Notes under the pieces: model-generated
Seen by the model: the letters and a program-made list of their open reading frames with translations, nothing else
What the model was told of the DNA's origin: nothing
The model's database searches: none
Position numbers and translations under genes: made by a program
Part shown: positions 35,352 to 46,440 of the stretch, piece after piece
Layout of the letters: each line of letters begins with the position of its first letter
Position numbering within the stretch: position 1 is the first letter of the stretch
Assembly: GCA_019454045.1 (NCBI GenBank)
Contig: SKCR01007541.1
Location: forward strand, 31,321 to 95,320
Source of the DNA: Zanthoxylum bungeanum
Taxonomy: Eukaryota > Streptophyta > Magnoliopsida > Sapindales > Rutaceae
DNA: 64,000 nucleotides
Direction: 5' to 3'

Positions 35352-35449
35352 GGTATATCGGATGGAAACTGAGACATAAATTCCATAGCCGAATCTGCAT
35401 GGACGGTAGTGCGGTATGTACTTGGGATACAACTCCACGTACCACTCGG
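35352..35449 (+). repeat. 98-bp conserved block, copy 1 (in Ogre-like LTR)
   Basis: It runs from GGTATATCGGATGGAAAC through GACATAAATT and ATGGACGGTAGT to TCCACGTACCA. It is about 80% identical by eye to 53800-53897 and similarly related to the reverse complement of 61381-61478. Confidence 0.88.
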
Positions 35450-36140
35450 GAAATACCCATATATGTGTGTTTATGTCATTATTAGTGCTATTTTTATAAG
35501 AACGTTCAAACGCGTTTTCGAACACAACTCGAACGCAAGCATTTTGCCTTACTCCGTTTGAATGCGTTTTCAAACGCTATATGAACGTGAACTCTCTGGA
35601 ACACTTCGTTCGAACGTGTTTATGAATGCTACAAGAACGCACATACACTGGACAATCTCTTCCTTTATATTTTATGCATTTCTATCTCTTTAGTTATTTT
35701 ACATTATGTATTTGAGATTAATTATTTGCATTTATTTATTTTCTTTTTTGCTTTTGATTATTATTCTTGTTATCGTACCTTGTGTTTCTTAATTTAATTT
35801 TCTTTTATTTATATTCATGTTTATGGGTGTGCAAATTTGTGTGTTTATTTGAATTGTCTTGCATGAACTACATAAGACTTGGTTATAACATTGTATGAAC
35901 CCGTCCATTATACTGGCATAAGTAAGAGACCATTTCGAACCCAACGATTTTAGGTCTTTCCTTGTGAGGGGTGAGTGCGGCCTTAAATCTTTTCCCAGTT
36001 CATACTGGGTGGCGACTCCTTTATTCTCCGATTTAGTTCCCCGCGGGCTACTCTGTACTCTCTACGGGTTATGAGCCCAACAGTGTTGTGGTCATCGAAT
36101 ATCATAGGCATATCGTTAAACCCCGCTTCGCTCCTACAGA

Positions 36141-36158
36141 TGGCGACTCCACTGGGGA
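36141..36158 (+). other. Primer-binding site of the Ogre/Tat-like element
   Basis: TGGCGACTCCACTGGGGA, the form found in Ogre-type elements and usually assigned to tRNA-Arg. Confidence 0.88.
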
Positions 36159-37321
36159 TGGAGAATCAGCCCGGAAATAATACCTTGTAGTGTCCGTGGC
36201 TTTGGCTTTGGTTACCCAAGTCTCATATATTTTGCATACTCTTTTTACCATGATGGCGTCATGTATCGTGAAGTCCCTTTCACTCAAGACGGCGAATCGT
36301 TATGTGATGACCATTACTCACTGGCACGTACCCGAGGATATAAAAAAAATGTGCTCACTTGGTCGCTCGAACCTTTGAGTGGGAAGACCTAGTTGTGAGC
36401 AACCCTTCACCGGCGGGAGCCTTTATCCATACCCTTATAAGCCCACATATGAACCATAGTTATATGTCCTCTAGAAGCTACCCATATGCTTGTGTTTGTG
36501 ACTATTATCATTTGGATCCATTTAGGCCTCTTGTCATAGGATACGAACTTATTGGGACACTTAAACTCGAACGAGTTTGTATCTTATGATGGTTGGGCCA
36601 AAATTTTTCAAAATAATAATGGGCCACCTTGTGTTTGGGCCCCATATCATTTGAAGTTGTTTAGCCATCCTATCGTAAAAGTGTAAACCTGTTGGGCATT
36701 TTCAACTGGGAAAAATTTGCACCTTGCGATAATCTGATTGAACGCTTTAAAATGATAACGTGCCAACTTGTATGAAAACCTTAATGGGCTTAGAAGGTCC
36801 AAACATGATCCGAATATGCCAAATGCATGCGTCTGATATCCGCACTGGCTTTCATCCAGGAAGGGTACGCCTTGTTATGACATATTTGTATACTTTTGGA
36901 TATCTCCAAGTCCATCCCCGCCACAATCATGATTATCGAGGGCCCAATTCATCATTTTTAGACAATGGAACGATCCCCATAATAGGCTCAGTCAATATTG
37001 TAAATGGGTGATCTTTGTTTTTTACCAATGGAAAAGGACTGAGGTAGCCAAGGTTCACCCTTGTAGCGTAGGAGAGAATGATTTTGCGTACCCTACATTG
37101 GTGCATAAAATAAGCCCTACCTAGGACAGAAATAGACTTACCACGAGTGTGGTAGGAATAAGGTCGGAATGATATATGTTGTTTTGATAACCACATGCAT
37201 CTCATGCATCTCATGCATCGCATGCATACACGCATCATGATGACCCTTTGTCTTCACAGCCATCGTAGATATCTATTGGGTTAGAGAAGAAGGAAGACTT
37301 GTCAAGAAGAGGTTAGCAAGC
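36159..37321 (+). other. Untranslated leader of the Ogre/Tat-like element
   Basis: No domain is found. Short ORFs occur on both strands but none resembles a known protein. A small tandem of CTCATGCAT lies near 37195-37225. Confidence 0.55.
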
Positions 37322-38788
37322 ATGAATGCATCAGACAGTGAAGGTTCCCGCATGGATCAGGTGGAGTCTAATATCACCAAAATTACCGAGCAATTACAAC
37401 ATTTGATCAATGATGTGGCCACTTTGACAGTACCCCGCACAGTGGAAATAGAAAACAATGAGAATGCTGCGTGAGGAGCCCCCGATTAGGGTGAGCGAAG
37501 AAATCCATGTTTTTGATGATGACATGGCAAAACATGTCACGGAAAGGATAGCAGGGTCTCAGCCAGAATTACAAAAACTCAGAGAACAAGTAGAGTCAGT
37601 CACCCGCAAGTTGAAGGGAAATCATGAAGATCTATTAGACTATGATGCGATGACTTTCGAAGAACAGCTGCCTCCACAGTTCAAAATGCCTGAGTTGGCC
37701 AAGTTCAACAGAAACGGAGATCCTAGGGTCCATCTCCGACAATATGTTTCAGTAATGAGTTCAGTGGGTTTGTCAAAGCGCCAAGTGCAGAAGAGGGGCG
37801 CCCATAGTATGGTATCATGGCCTGGAGAAAAAGGTCAGGGATGACTAGAGGGCATTAGTAGAGGCCTTTTTGAACCAGTATGTCACAGACTTGGAGATAT
37901 ACTTGTCACTCCGTGACCTAGAAAACACCAAATAGAAGCCAGAAGAGACCTTCAAAGATTATGGGGATTGTTGGAGAAGCCAGTTCTTGAAAATACAGAC
38001 ACGACCCTCGGAGAAGGACCAGATTAAGATGATCATTAAGGGCACCAAGCCCTCCATTTATAACAAGCTGAGGAGGATGACCTCCATGATTAGCGACTTT
38101 CGACAGCTAAGAGAAACTGTTATGGATATTGAGGAAGATGAAGCCGAGAAGAGAAAGTTTTATGGCCAGAATAGAAGGACCATTGTAGGGCCTTCAGAGA
38201 CCATGCCTGCCACTGCTGCAGTCGCTGCCATTAGAAACAGGCGATTCTCCAATCTTGGTAGACCTTTTTCAAAGGTATTTGAAAAGCTGAAGAGGATGAC
38301 TCCTAAAACATTTAGAACCAAGACCATCTCCAAATCATGTGCTACCTCACCTCAACCTAAACCTATACTGTCCCTTCCATCAGGAAAATGGCCATGAAAC
38401 TGACATCTACGCCCGTCTTAGGCATGAGATCCAAAACCTTATTGACACCAATAAGATACCCAACCCAAAAAGAGAACAACCCGACACACACAGAAACCCA
38501 CTACCCAACTACCACTCTGTTCCACCACCCACCTACATGATCAACTCCGGCATGCCCGAAAGTCTTGTCTTCCAAACTCTCAACCACCAAGCTTCTTGCA
38601 TGGGGACATGGGACAACATTAGTGAAGATGAAACAAATCAGGGGATAGATTCCCGGGAAAACTTCTCGAGCAGTGACAAAGAGGAGGTTGTAAAAGAGGA
38701 AAATAAATGGGATGAAGAACTACTACAGTTGGAGATTCTGACGCTCGAAGAAAGAAAGAAGACGGAAGAAGACGAAACTGCAAAATAG
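37322..38788 (+). pseudogene. Ogre/Tat-type gag, frameshifted
   Basis: The ATG at 37322 opens a short frame. The main Gag frames are 37458-37844 (QFKMPELAKFNRNGDPRVHL, the Retrotrans_gag start), 37987-38397 (RPSEKDQIKMIIKGTKPSIY; FSNLGRPFSKVFEKLKRM) and 38339-38788 (LYCPFHQENGHETD..RLRHEIQNLID; GTWDN). These phrases are typical of Ogre/Tat Gag. The zinc-binding C-x2-H-x4-H-x4-C motif has lost its last cysteine (DIYARL). Stops near 37844 and 37925 and a frame change near 38390 disable it. Confidence 0.85.
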
Positions 38789-39559
38789 GAAGATGTTTAT
38801 TTTCCAGATTTATTTAATTGTAATCCTGCATTTATTAATCATAAAGAAATTGATTTTTCTTACTTGTTCGAGTCTTTTCCTGTTAGTCCTTAATAGTTAA
38901 GCATAAGTCCAATGCCAAAATTGTTTGCTTTAGGGTGAAATCTTAGAAACGATAAGTTTTTGATGAACTCTTATCCAATACTTTGAGTATTTGATCTATG
39001 TTAGACTCGTAAGCACTTAATTATAGGTTTATAGCAGTAAAAACCTGAGTAGTTGGCAAAGTGATTAGTTGAAGAAATTGTGGGTCGTTGAATAACCGGT
39101 TTCTCAGATGTCTATCCTGATTTGCTTGTGTTATGATGTGTGGTATGGTTGAAAATAAAATAAAAGTCTCAAAAACAATTTAAACCACATATAACCGATA
39201 AGCGTGAAGCTACCCATGGGCGAGTATTAGGACCACCATGAGGAGAAATGCTACCTTAAAGGGTAGGTGTGTTGGGAAAAAAAAAGACAAAAGAAAAAGA
39301 AAAAAAAAACATACCATATTGAGCACAGAAAAAGCAATTACAGAGCATAATTGAGATATCTAGGCTAGTTTGACCCATCGATCCCAATTTTTTGAAACGA
39401 AATCATTGAGTTGGCTTACCTGGGAACCAAGCTGTAAATGAACCTTTGCGCACACACATTGTGAGTCTAGCTTAGATGATTTATTCAAAGACTTGGATTT
39501 GAGTTGCATTGAGTGTTTTGAAGGTTCTCCGGTTTCATTATTGGGCACTCTTTGAGGAA
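38789..39559 (+). other. Non-coding interior of the Ogre-like element
   Basis: No protease, RT or RNase H trace is seen where these domains would be expected. A purine run lies at 39275-39310. This is consistent with a large internal deletion. Confidence 0.5.
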
Positions 39560-39700
39560 AATAATATGTGTGACTATTGGGACTATTTCATGGCCCGTAA
39601 TATAGTATGTCGATGCGAAATGCCACATCACATAGTGACAGACAATGGAGTCTAATTTCATGGAGAATGCATATGTTTAAATCTATAGATCGGAAGACAT
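39560..39700 (+). pseudogene. Integrase remnant of the Ogre/Tat-like element
   Basis: The plus-strand reading around 39590-39660 gives CRCEMPHHIVTDNGV followed by a stop and FHGE. This matches the integrase core around the second catalytic aspartate (typically PHHIVTDNG). Only about 30 codons are recognisable. Confidence 0.75.
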
Positions 39701-40109
39701 GATTTTCAGTATCCCAAAAGGATAAGGCCGCTTTCACAAAGGCGTAATCCACATTGACCCAGTGCAGGTAACGAAGAACAGAAAGCTAAGCCAGGTCTGG
39801 GGGCTACCAGTCTACCACCCGGCGAATAAGGGACACAATGAGACATTGATCCATAAAACCAAAGAGAATTAAGCAATCACCAAATGAGAATTGATAGAAG
39901 GAAACTATAAGCAGGCCAGAGGGCGACCAAAGACTTTTATAGGCAAAGGGCACCAAAGAGCTCAAGGAAGGCCTAACCAAGGATAACATCAAGCCAAAAG
40001 GACAAAGAAAACCCATCGGAATAGGAAATGCATTCGTGCATACATGCATACATGTCGCATATATACAATTTTTTGTTTTGTGTTTGTAGGCTTTGAAGAA
40101 AAAGAAAAG

Positions 40110-40250
40110 GCCGCAAGGACAAGAAACCCCAAGAATGGAAAAACAACTCCGAGAATAGAAAAGAACTCCGCGAATGGAGAACAACCTCGGGAATGAGGAC
40201 GAACAACTCCGGAAATGGAGAATAAGCCTCGAGAATGAGGACGGATCAGG
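40110..40250 (+). repeat. Short tandem units GAATGGAGAACAACTCC-like
   Basis: Repeated CCxCGxGAATGGAGAA and CGGGAATGAGGACGAA words occur seven to eight times in 140 bases, leading into the longer minisatellite. Confidence 0.8.
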
Positions 40251-40326
40251 GGGCGAAGTGTCTCACCACCATTAGTTCGATAGTTCAAGAAGGAATCCTA
40301 GGGTCGAGGCCCACACTATCAGCAGT

Positions 40327-41000
40327 TTGGGAATGAATCCCAGAGGTCTAAGCACCTCATCATCACAGGAAAAACTCCCCAGAAGGATCAAAAAGTCATA
40401 CAGGTTGACCAAAACACCATCACTCAACCCAGCACAGTTGGGAATAAAGCCCAGAGATGGTTCAGGAATAAAGCCCACAGATCGAAGCACTTCACCATCA
40501 ACTCAGCACAGTTCGGGAATAAAACCCAGAGATGGTTCGAGAATAAAGCCCAGAGGTCGAAGTACCTCGCCATCAACTCAGCACAGTTCGGGAATAAAGC
40601 CCAGGGGTCGAAGCACCTCACCATCAAATCAGCATAGTTTGGGAATAAAGCCCAGGGATGGTTCTGGAATAAAGCTCAGTGGTTGAAGCACCTCGCCATC
40701 AAATCAGCACAGTTCGGGAATAAAGCCTATGGGGTCGAAGCACCTCACCATCAACTCAGCACAGTTCGGGAATAAAACCCAGGGATGGTTCAGGAATAAA
40801 GCCTGTGGGTCAAAGCACATCGTCATCAACTCAGCACAGTTTGGGAATAAAGCCCAAGGATGGTTCGGGAATAAAGCCCAAAGGTCGAAGCACCTCGCGA
40901 CCTCACCATCAACTCAACTCAGTTCGGGAACAAAGCCCAGAGATCGAAGCATCTCACACTCGATGGTTCGGGAACAAAGACAAAGGGTCGAAGCACCTCG
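40327..41000 (+). repeat. Minisatellite array in the 3' part of the Ogre-like element
   Basis: Repeats of GTTCGGGAATAAAGCCCAG, AGGTCGAAGCACCTC and CCATCAACTCAGCACA in varying combinations give higher-order units of roughly 50-80 bases, about ten copies. Units can be read through in more than one frame, giving repetitive ORFs (40327-40686, 40729-41013) that I treat as by-products. Confidence 0.93.
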
Positions 41001-41127
41001 GAAAATATCATGATATTTTTTTTTGTTTCATTTAAAGCTTTGTCAACTTATTTAATTGAATCATTACAACTTTAATAAGTTGACAAAGCTTTAAATGAAA
41101 CAAAAAAAAAATATCATGATATTTTTC
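41001..41127. repeat. Near-perfect hairpin (53-bp arms, 20-base loop)
   Basis: Left arm 41001-41053 and right arm 41074-41127 are reverse complements, apart from length differences in the A/T runs. Both contain ATATCATGATAT and GCTTTGTCAACTTATT. It lies exactly at the junction between the Ogre-like element and the family-C LTR. Confidence 0.95.
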
Positions 41128-42095
41128 TATATACCATTTTCGACCAAGGCTAAATTGGAGCATGTATATAATGTTTTGTTTCTTATAGGGTTTCATAAGT
41201 TCATAACACAAAAGAGAGTTGAGAGCAAAAAGTTGAAGAAAATGAAAAAGGCTTGGAAAAGCTTGTTTTTGTAAGCATTTCTTCTTAACCTTCAACCTTC
41301 AACATGAAATTTGTTTCTTACATGCTTAGCTTAATTTTGTGATGCTTTGATGTTCTTTCTACTCTTATAGTTTGTGTTTATTTGTTTGAGAACTTGGATG
41401 AAAGATTCATGTATGTAAGTAGCCTTGAAATGGTTTCAAATGCTTACTTTTGATTCTTTGAAAATCAAATTTGCCATTCTAGAGTTAGTAAGCCACTCCT
41501 TGGTGATATAGAATTGTTCTAGAGTTATTTCAAAGTGGTGAGGCTTTTTTGGTGAAGTATTGAATGGATTAAAGTGTTGGATTTTGTTAATTTGGTAAAA
41601 TTGAAAAATTAGGGTTCATAACCCACTCAAAATTTGAGGCTTTTCATATATGTGATTTATTATGGTATGAATATGATGCATGTAAATTTTTGGGTTGATT
41701 GGATTTGATCTTGGCATGTTTTGAACAAAAATGGACCAAAATGTAATTACTTGAAAATTTGGGGATGTCACGGAAATTTGAGAAAATTTGGGGATTTGTG
41801 TGAAATCTGATTTTGATGCATTAGATGTGTTGAAAAAAATTTTAGAAATGATTTAGAATCATCCAAAATTATATTTGATAATTTTTGGGCTAAAATAATC
41901 AATTTACAAAGTTTTGGGGCAATTCGGTAATTACCAAGAAATTGATCTCTTGTGTAATTTTTCAGAATTTGATAATTGGATAATTAAATAAATAAGTTTA
42001 TTTGATTAATCCGAGAAAAATTTTTGAAATCGGAATATTTTGATTTTCCACTATTCCGCTGCGTTACCAGATTTCCACCATAAAACCCCCTTTCA
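41074..42095 (+). repeat. 5' LTR of copia C1, left-truncated
   Basis: It matches the last kilobase of the complete solo LTR (reverse of 50887 to about 51910), including the AACCCACTCAAAATTTGAGGC region and the end CGCTGCGTTACC...CCCTTTCA. The first half of the LTR is missing. Confidence 0.85.
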
Positions 42096-42098
42096 AAA

Positions 42099-42110
42099 TG
42101 GTATCAGAGC
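42099..42110 (+). other. Primer-binding site of copia C1
   Basis: TGGTATCAGAGC, the standard copia site complementary to initiator methionine tRNA, three bases after the LTR end. Confidence 0.93.
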
Positions 42111-42853
42111 GAGTCTGATTTTGGACACCCTAATATGATTATGCCTTTAAATTCAATGTTTAATTTATTCTTTACTTGTTACATGCATGTATTTTTTTAA
42201 TTTGATTAAATAAATTAAAAATAATCTTTTGCATAAAATCCCTAAATAATAAGGTTTTATGTAATTTATGTATTTGATGCATATTACATGGCCCGTCTTG
42301 TTAATACGGTTTATGAATATTTCTCTGTGACTATATCTGAGATCGTGCCTCTATTATGAGGGTGTAGCCGATAGAGATTTATTTATACCAGATGTATGTC
42401 AGATACTAGATAAATTCAAGCGAAAGCGCTATCCTAAACGTGCCCTAGCTGTCAGGGTTACGCAAGTAGCTTGAGTTTATCATTGACGAGTTTAACATTG
42501 GTACGTCTCCTTTAGGCCTGCCTTAGCAGTCACAACGAGAAACGACCAGGACTGGAACCCAGGAGTCACTACTGAGTGATTAACAAATGAGTTGTCTACC
42601 TGATGAATATACGTAGGCGAGACCGTGCCTCTACTGTGAGCTGAAATATATTCATGGGATCCACTTTTCACTATTTTTATTTAATTTAATTATTAAATCT
42701 TTATATTCTGTTTGGGGATTACAGTATTGCATGATTTAGTGGGAGGTGCATTTTTAGATTAAAAATCCATGATCTAGTTTATGCTTCTGATATTGCATGA
42801 AACTGCTTAAATTTCTGCTAACCATTTTTTGTGATCTATACGATAGATTTACG
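42111..42853 (+). other. Untranslated leader of copia C1
   Basis: AT-rich, no domain. The ATG at 42797 is in frame with gag, but the ATG at 42854 gives the more usual Gag start (MAAPSANQF). Confidence 0.6.
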
Positions 42854-44388
42854 ATGGCGGCACCATCTGCTAATCAGTTTGTGCGTATGCTTGATGCGAA
42901 CAAACTTAAATGCGCTGATAACTTCGCCGATTGGGATTTGGATTTGAGGATTGTTCTCGATTCCGAGAAGTTGAGATATGTTCTTGAGGGTCCACTTCCA
43001 ATTGTTGTGGCAGAGGATGCTACACCGGAAGAACGCGAAGTCTTCCAAGCTTGGAAGGATGATGATTTAAAAGTTAAATCATACATCTTAAGTTCGCTTT
43101 CACCGGGACTCAAGAAACAATATTATGGCATGTCAGATGTTTATACTATGATGACACGATTAAGACAATCGTTTGAGAACCAATAATAAGTTGTTGTTCA
43201 TAAGGTCGCAATGGAACTGTTCCATGCGCGATTGGATGAGGGCCAAGCTGTTAGCCCGCATGTTCTTCAGAAGATCGATTTGATTGATCAATTGAGGCAA
43301 CATAAACTCATTCTGAATGACATTCTCGGTAGGAGTGTCATTATTGGTTCTCTCACAGCTTCTTATCGCCAGTTCGTGATGTACTTCAACATGAACGAGA
43401 TTATCTATACCTACCAAGAGCTGCATCGGATGTTGCTCATGGCGGAAGAGGACCTCAAGAATGGAGTACCAACTCACCCTCCGAGACCTACTTCTCTTTT
43501 TGGTTCTTCCCATACTTGGTCAAAGGGAAAGAATAAGAAAGGGAAGAAGAAGAAGGGTTTTGGTCCTCAACCACAGGAAAAGATAGCTAAGCCCAAGAGG
43601 GCTTCTGACGACAAGTGCCATCACTGCAGCAAAGTCGGGCACTGGAAAAGGAAATGTCCTGACTACATTGCCCAGTTGAGGAGGGAGAGAACATCTACAT
43701 CATGTATATTTATTTTTCCAGTTATTGATATATCTTTAGCTTGTAAAGCCGTTACATCCACCTGGATTTTAGATTCTGCTTGTCCTATTCACATTTGCAA
43801 TTTGTTGCATGTGCTGAAGGAAAGTAGGAGACTAAAGCCTGGAGAGATGCGGTTGCGATTCGGGAATGGAGACTCACTGGATGCAGTTACAGTGGGAGTA
43901 TGCGAGATCTCATTACCGAATGGGACACTTTTGTTATATGACTGTCATTTTGTACTTGGATGTGTAGCTAATATTATATCTCTTTTTGTATTAGATAAAG
44001 AAGGTTATCGTATTAATATTAACTGTTCTTTGTATTTATATGATAAATGTAATATTCAGATCCTTTGTTGTCCAAACCAGCATGGTCATTATACATTGTA
44101 AACTTCAAAAGATATTTTAAATACTGGAGTTAATAAACGTAGTTTACCTATTATTAATAATATTGAACTTTGGCATATGCGACTAGGTTATGTAGGCATT
44201 AAACGCTTTACCCAATTAGTTAAGAATGGTTTGATACCAGATCTCACCATTGAATCCTATCCAACTTGTGAATCGTGTATTCAGGGTAAGATGACCAAAG
44301 CCTCATTTTCTGGTGTTGGACACCGCACCACTAACTTACTGGAACTCGTACATTATGATGTATATGGTCTACTAAGTACTGCATCATT
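42854..44388 (+). pseudogene. copia C1 gag-pol (gag, protease, GAG-pre-integrase, integrase start)
   Basis: One reading frame runs through the whole stretch, interrupted by a double stop (TAATAA at about 43184) and one more stop (about 44099). Gag shows FADWDLDLRIVLDSEKLRYV and an intact zinc knuckle CHHCSKVGHWKRKC (about 43617-43660). The protease motif appears as WILDSACPIHIC, with DSAC in place of the usual DSGA. GAG-pre-integrase gives LWHMRLGYVGIKRF and CESCIQGKMTKASF; integrase is cut short after LVHYDVYGLLS. The single frame with so few lesions suggests fairly recent activity, perhaps supplied in trans. Confidence 0.9.
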
Positions 44389-44538
44389 CGAGAGATTATG
44401 TCGCAAGGGGATATTGTCGTGTGCAAGGTACCGAGTGAAGATAATGTGGCATACCCGCTGACGAAGGCCATACCTTTAAAGTTGTTTGATAAACACATGG
44501 AGTCGATGGGTATTAGATACAATCGTTATTGGCACTAG
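44389..44538 (+). pseudogene. copia C1 RNase H C-terminal tail
   Basis: After the deletion junction, a different frame reads EIMSQGDIVVCKVPSEDN, then PLTKAIPLKLFDKHMESMG and stops at 44538. This is the usual end of copia pol just before the polypurine tract. The frame change at the junction shows the deletion did not keep the frame. Confidence 0.88.
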
Positions 44539-44550
44539 AGCAAGTGGGAG
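44539..44550 (+). other. Polypurine tract of copia C1
   Basis: AGCAAGTGGGAG lies directly after the end of pol and before the 3' LTR. Confidence 0.85.
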
Positions 44551-44554
44551 TTTT

Positions 44555-45208
44555 CGTTGGGGTTGGTGCTCAGAGCGCCAATTCCTGGTTGTATTTCTTT
44601 GAGAATACTTCTGTAAAATGTTATTATTATGAATAATATATGCAGTTTCTATAATATATATATATATATATCTTTTAATATGGTAAAGACGTAATGACCT
44701 TAGAATGACTAGTCATGATGTTGTTGCAAAAGCGTCGCAACTGACATTGAGTTGTATCATGACGTTGTCATTCTCAGACAGTTCTTGGTCAAGGTTTACA
44801 CTACTTGGTCAGTTAAGTAAACTCGTTGAGACTGGTACATGTCATATACTAGAATATATGATTCCAATGGTTTCTCAATGAACCATTAGTCTTAGAGACT
44901 CATATAGACGTGTAGGTGTTTATAGCGGATAAACACTGAACGACTCACCGAAGATTCTTAATGCATGGTACACCAACGTCAATAAGAATATTTTCGGGTT
45001 GAGTAGCAATTGTGATTCTTAGACTTGAGATGCCACTGTGGGCACATGAGACATCTTCTACACTTAGATGGCAGTCACGTCACCGATCTATTAAGATTAG
45101 ACCTCCGCCTGTTCGTTGGGTGTAGATAGATCCTCATGGTGTCCTATGTGTATCGAGATAGGATCCGTCAGTTCTGTGTACAGAGTATAGGTAGTCCATA
45201 TAACCTTT
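44555..45208 (+). repeat. 3' LTR of copia C1, right-truncated
   Basis: It begins CGTTGGGGTTGGTGCTCAGAGCGCC, matching the TGTTGGGG start of the complete family-C LTR (53289, minus strand) apart from the first base. It breaks off after GTAGTCCATATA at about 45205, where an inverted copy begins. Confidence 0.88.
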
Positions 45209-46440
45209 TAACAAGTCAACAAAAGCAACTAAAGTAATTTAATAAAATATCTAAACTTAAGATATTTATATATTTAATTAATTTAATTATTTAATAATTT
45301 AATAATTATTTAATAATTTAATAATTATTTAAATATAAAATATTAAATATATGTATTATATTTACATTAAATATCAAAAACATATATATATTTATGATAT
45401 TAGTCAAATATCTCAATTGACAATTAATTAATGTGTATTTGATAAAATCTATCATTAAATGTAAATACACAAAAATTAAGAAATGACCCTTTAAACGAAT
45501 TTATAAATAATCAGTATTATTTATAAATGTTGCCCTAGTGCTCTACGAGTATATTTCATTAGTCAGAGTCTCTAGATTCAGGCATATCCGTCACGAAATC
45601 CAATTTCGTGTCCATAATTTACCCACCAGTAAATTATGATGACCATGAATAAACTCGCTGAATCATACAGGTCGAGGTCATGACATATGTATAATTCCTC
45701 CATCACAGTATCCGGATATATCCCAGAGATATAGATGTAAACGTCAAATATCTATAGGGACTATCCCGTCGACGTCTCTATTAGCAATCTCAAAAGAACA
45801 TTTAGAACTGACTTCTAAAATGTACCACGGGCCCATGATTTTTATCTGATTGCTAATCATATATGGACTACCTATGCTCTGTATACATAACTAATAGATC
45901 ATATCTCGATACACACAGGACACCCTAAGGATCTATCTACACCCAACGAACAGACGGAGGTCTGATCTTAATAGATCGGTGACGTGACTGCCATCTAAGT
46001 GTAGAAGATGTCTCATGTGCCCACAGTTGCATCTCAAGTCTAAGAATCACAAATGCTACTCAACCCGAAAAGATTCTAATTGGCGTTGGTGTATCATCCA
46101 TTAAGAATCTTCGGTGAGTCATTCAGTGTTTATCCGCTATAAACACCTACAGGTCTATACAAGTCTCCAAGACTAATGGTTCATTAAGAAACCATTGGAA
46201 TCATATATTCCAGTATAGACGACATGTACCGGTCTCAACAGGTTTACTTAACTGACCAAGTAGTGTAAACCTTGACCAGGAACTATCTGAGAATGACAAC
46301 GTCATGATACAACTCAATGTCAGTTGCGATGCTTTTGCAACAACATCATGACTAGTCATTCTAAGGTCATTACGTCTTTACCATATTAAAAGATATATAT
46401 ATTATAGAAACTGCATATATTATTCATAACAATAACGTTT
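45209..46440 (-). repeat. Inverted family-C LTR fragment
   Basis: Minus-strand LTR sequence missing about 70 bases at its 5' end and about 1 kb at its 3' end. The part 45862-46440 is the reverse complement of 44625-45208, almost identical near the outer end (about one mismatch in 125 bases by eye, excluding the TA run) and roughly 92% elsewhere. It abuts family-A leader at 46441. Confidence 0.9.

Larger units (their letters stand above)
34039..36138 (+). repeat. 5' LTR of the Ogre/Tat-like element (2.1 kb)
   Basis: It starts TGTAGACATTACA and ends CTCCTACA, two bases before the primer-binding site, so the ends are complementary TGTA/TACA. The 5-base flank on the left is ATAGT; the matching right flank cannot be checked because the other end is lost. 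It contains CA-rich tandem units and one copy of the 98-bp block described below. Confidence 0.82.
34039..41060 (+). mobile_element. Non-autonomous Ogre/Tat-like Ty3/gypsy element
   Basis: It has a 2.1-kb LTR with TGTA...TACA ends, a primer site typical of Ogre-like elements, a broken gag, a single short integrase remnant and a long minisatellite. RT, RNase H and most of integrase are missing. No 3' LTR is seen: the element stops near the hairpin at 41001-41127, where a family-C copia LTR takes over. It interrupts the LTR of the neighbouring gypsy element, so it inserted later. Confidence 0.8.
41074..45208 (+). mobile_element. Ty1/copia element C1, internally deleted
   Basis: A 5' LTR (truncated on its left), a primer site, leader, gag and part of pol up to the integrase start are followed by an abrupt jump at about 44388 to the last 50 codons of RNase H, then a polypurine tract and part of a 3' LTR. 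RT and most of integrase are absent, so it is non-autonomous. Confidence 0.88.

Noticed and set aside
35112..35379. Hydrophobic plus-strand ORF as a membrane protein
   Set aside because: It is a T-rich LTR stretch; phenylalanine/leucine/tyrosine runs come from TTT/TTA/TAT codons.
36190..37238. Short ORFs in the Ogre-like leader
   Set aside because: No domain, present on both strands, and located where an untranslated leader is expected.
40327..41013. Repetitive ORFs of the minisatellite as a real repetitive protein
   Set aside because: Open frames arise from the tandem unit on both strands and in several frames, without a start context or a domain.
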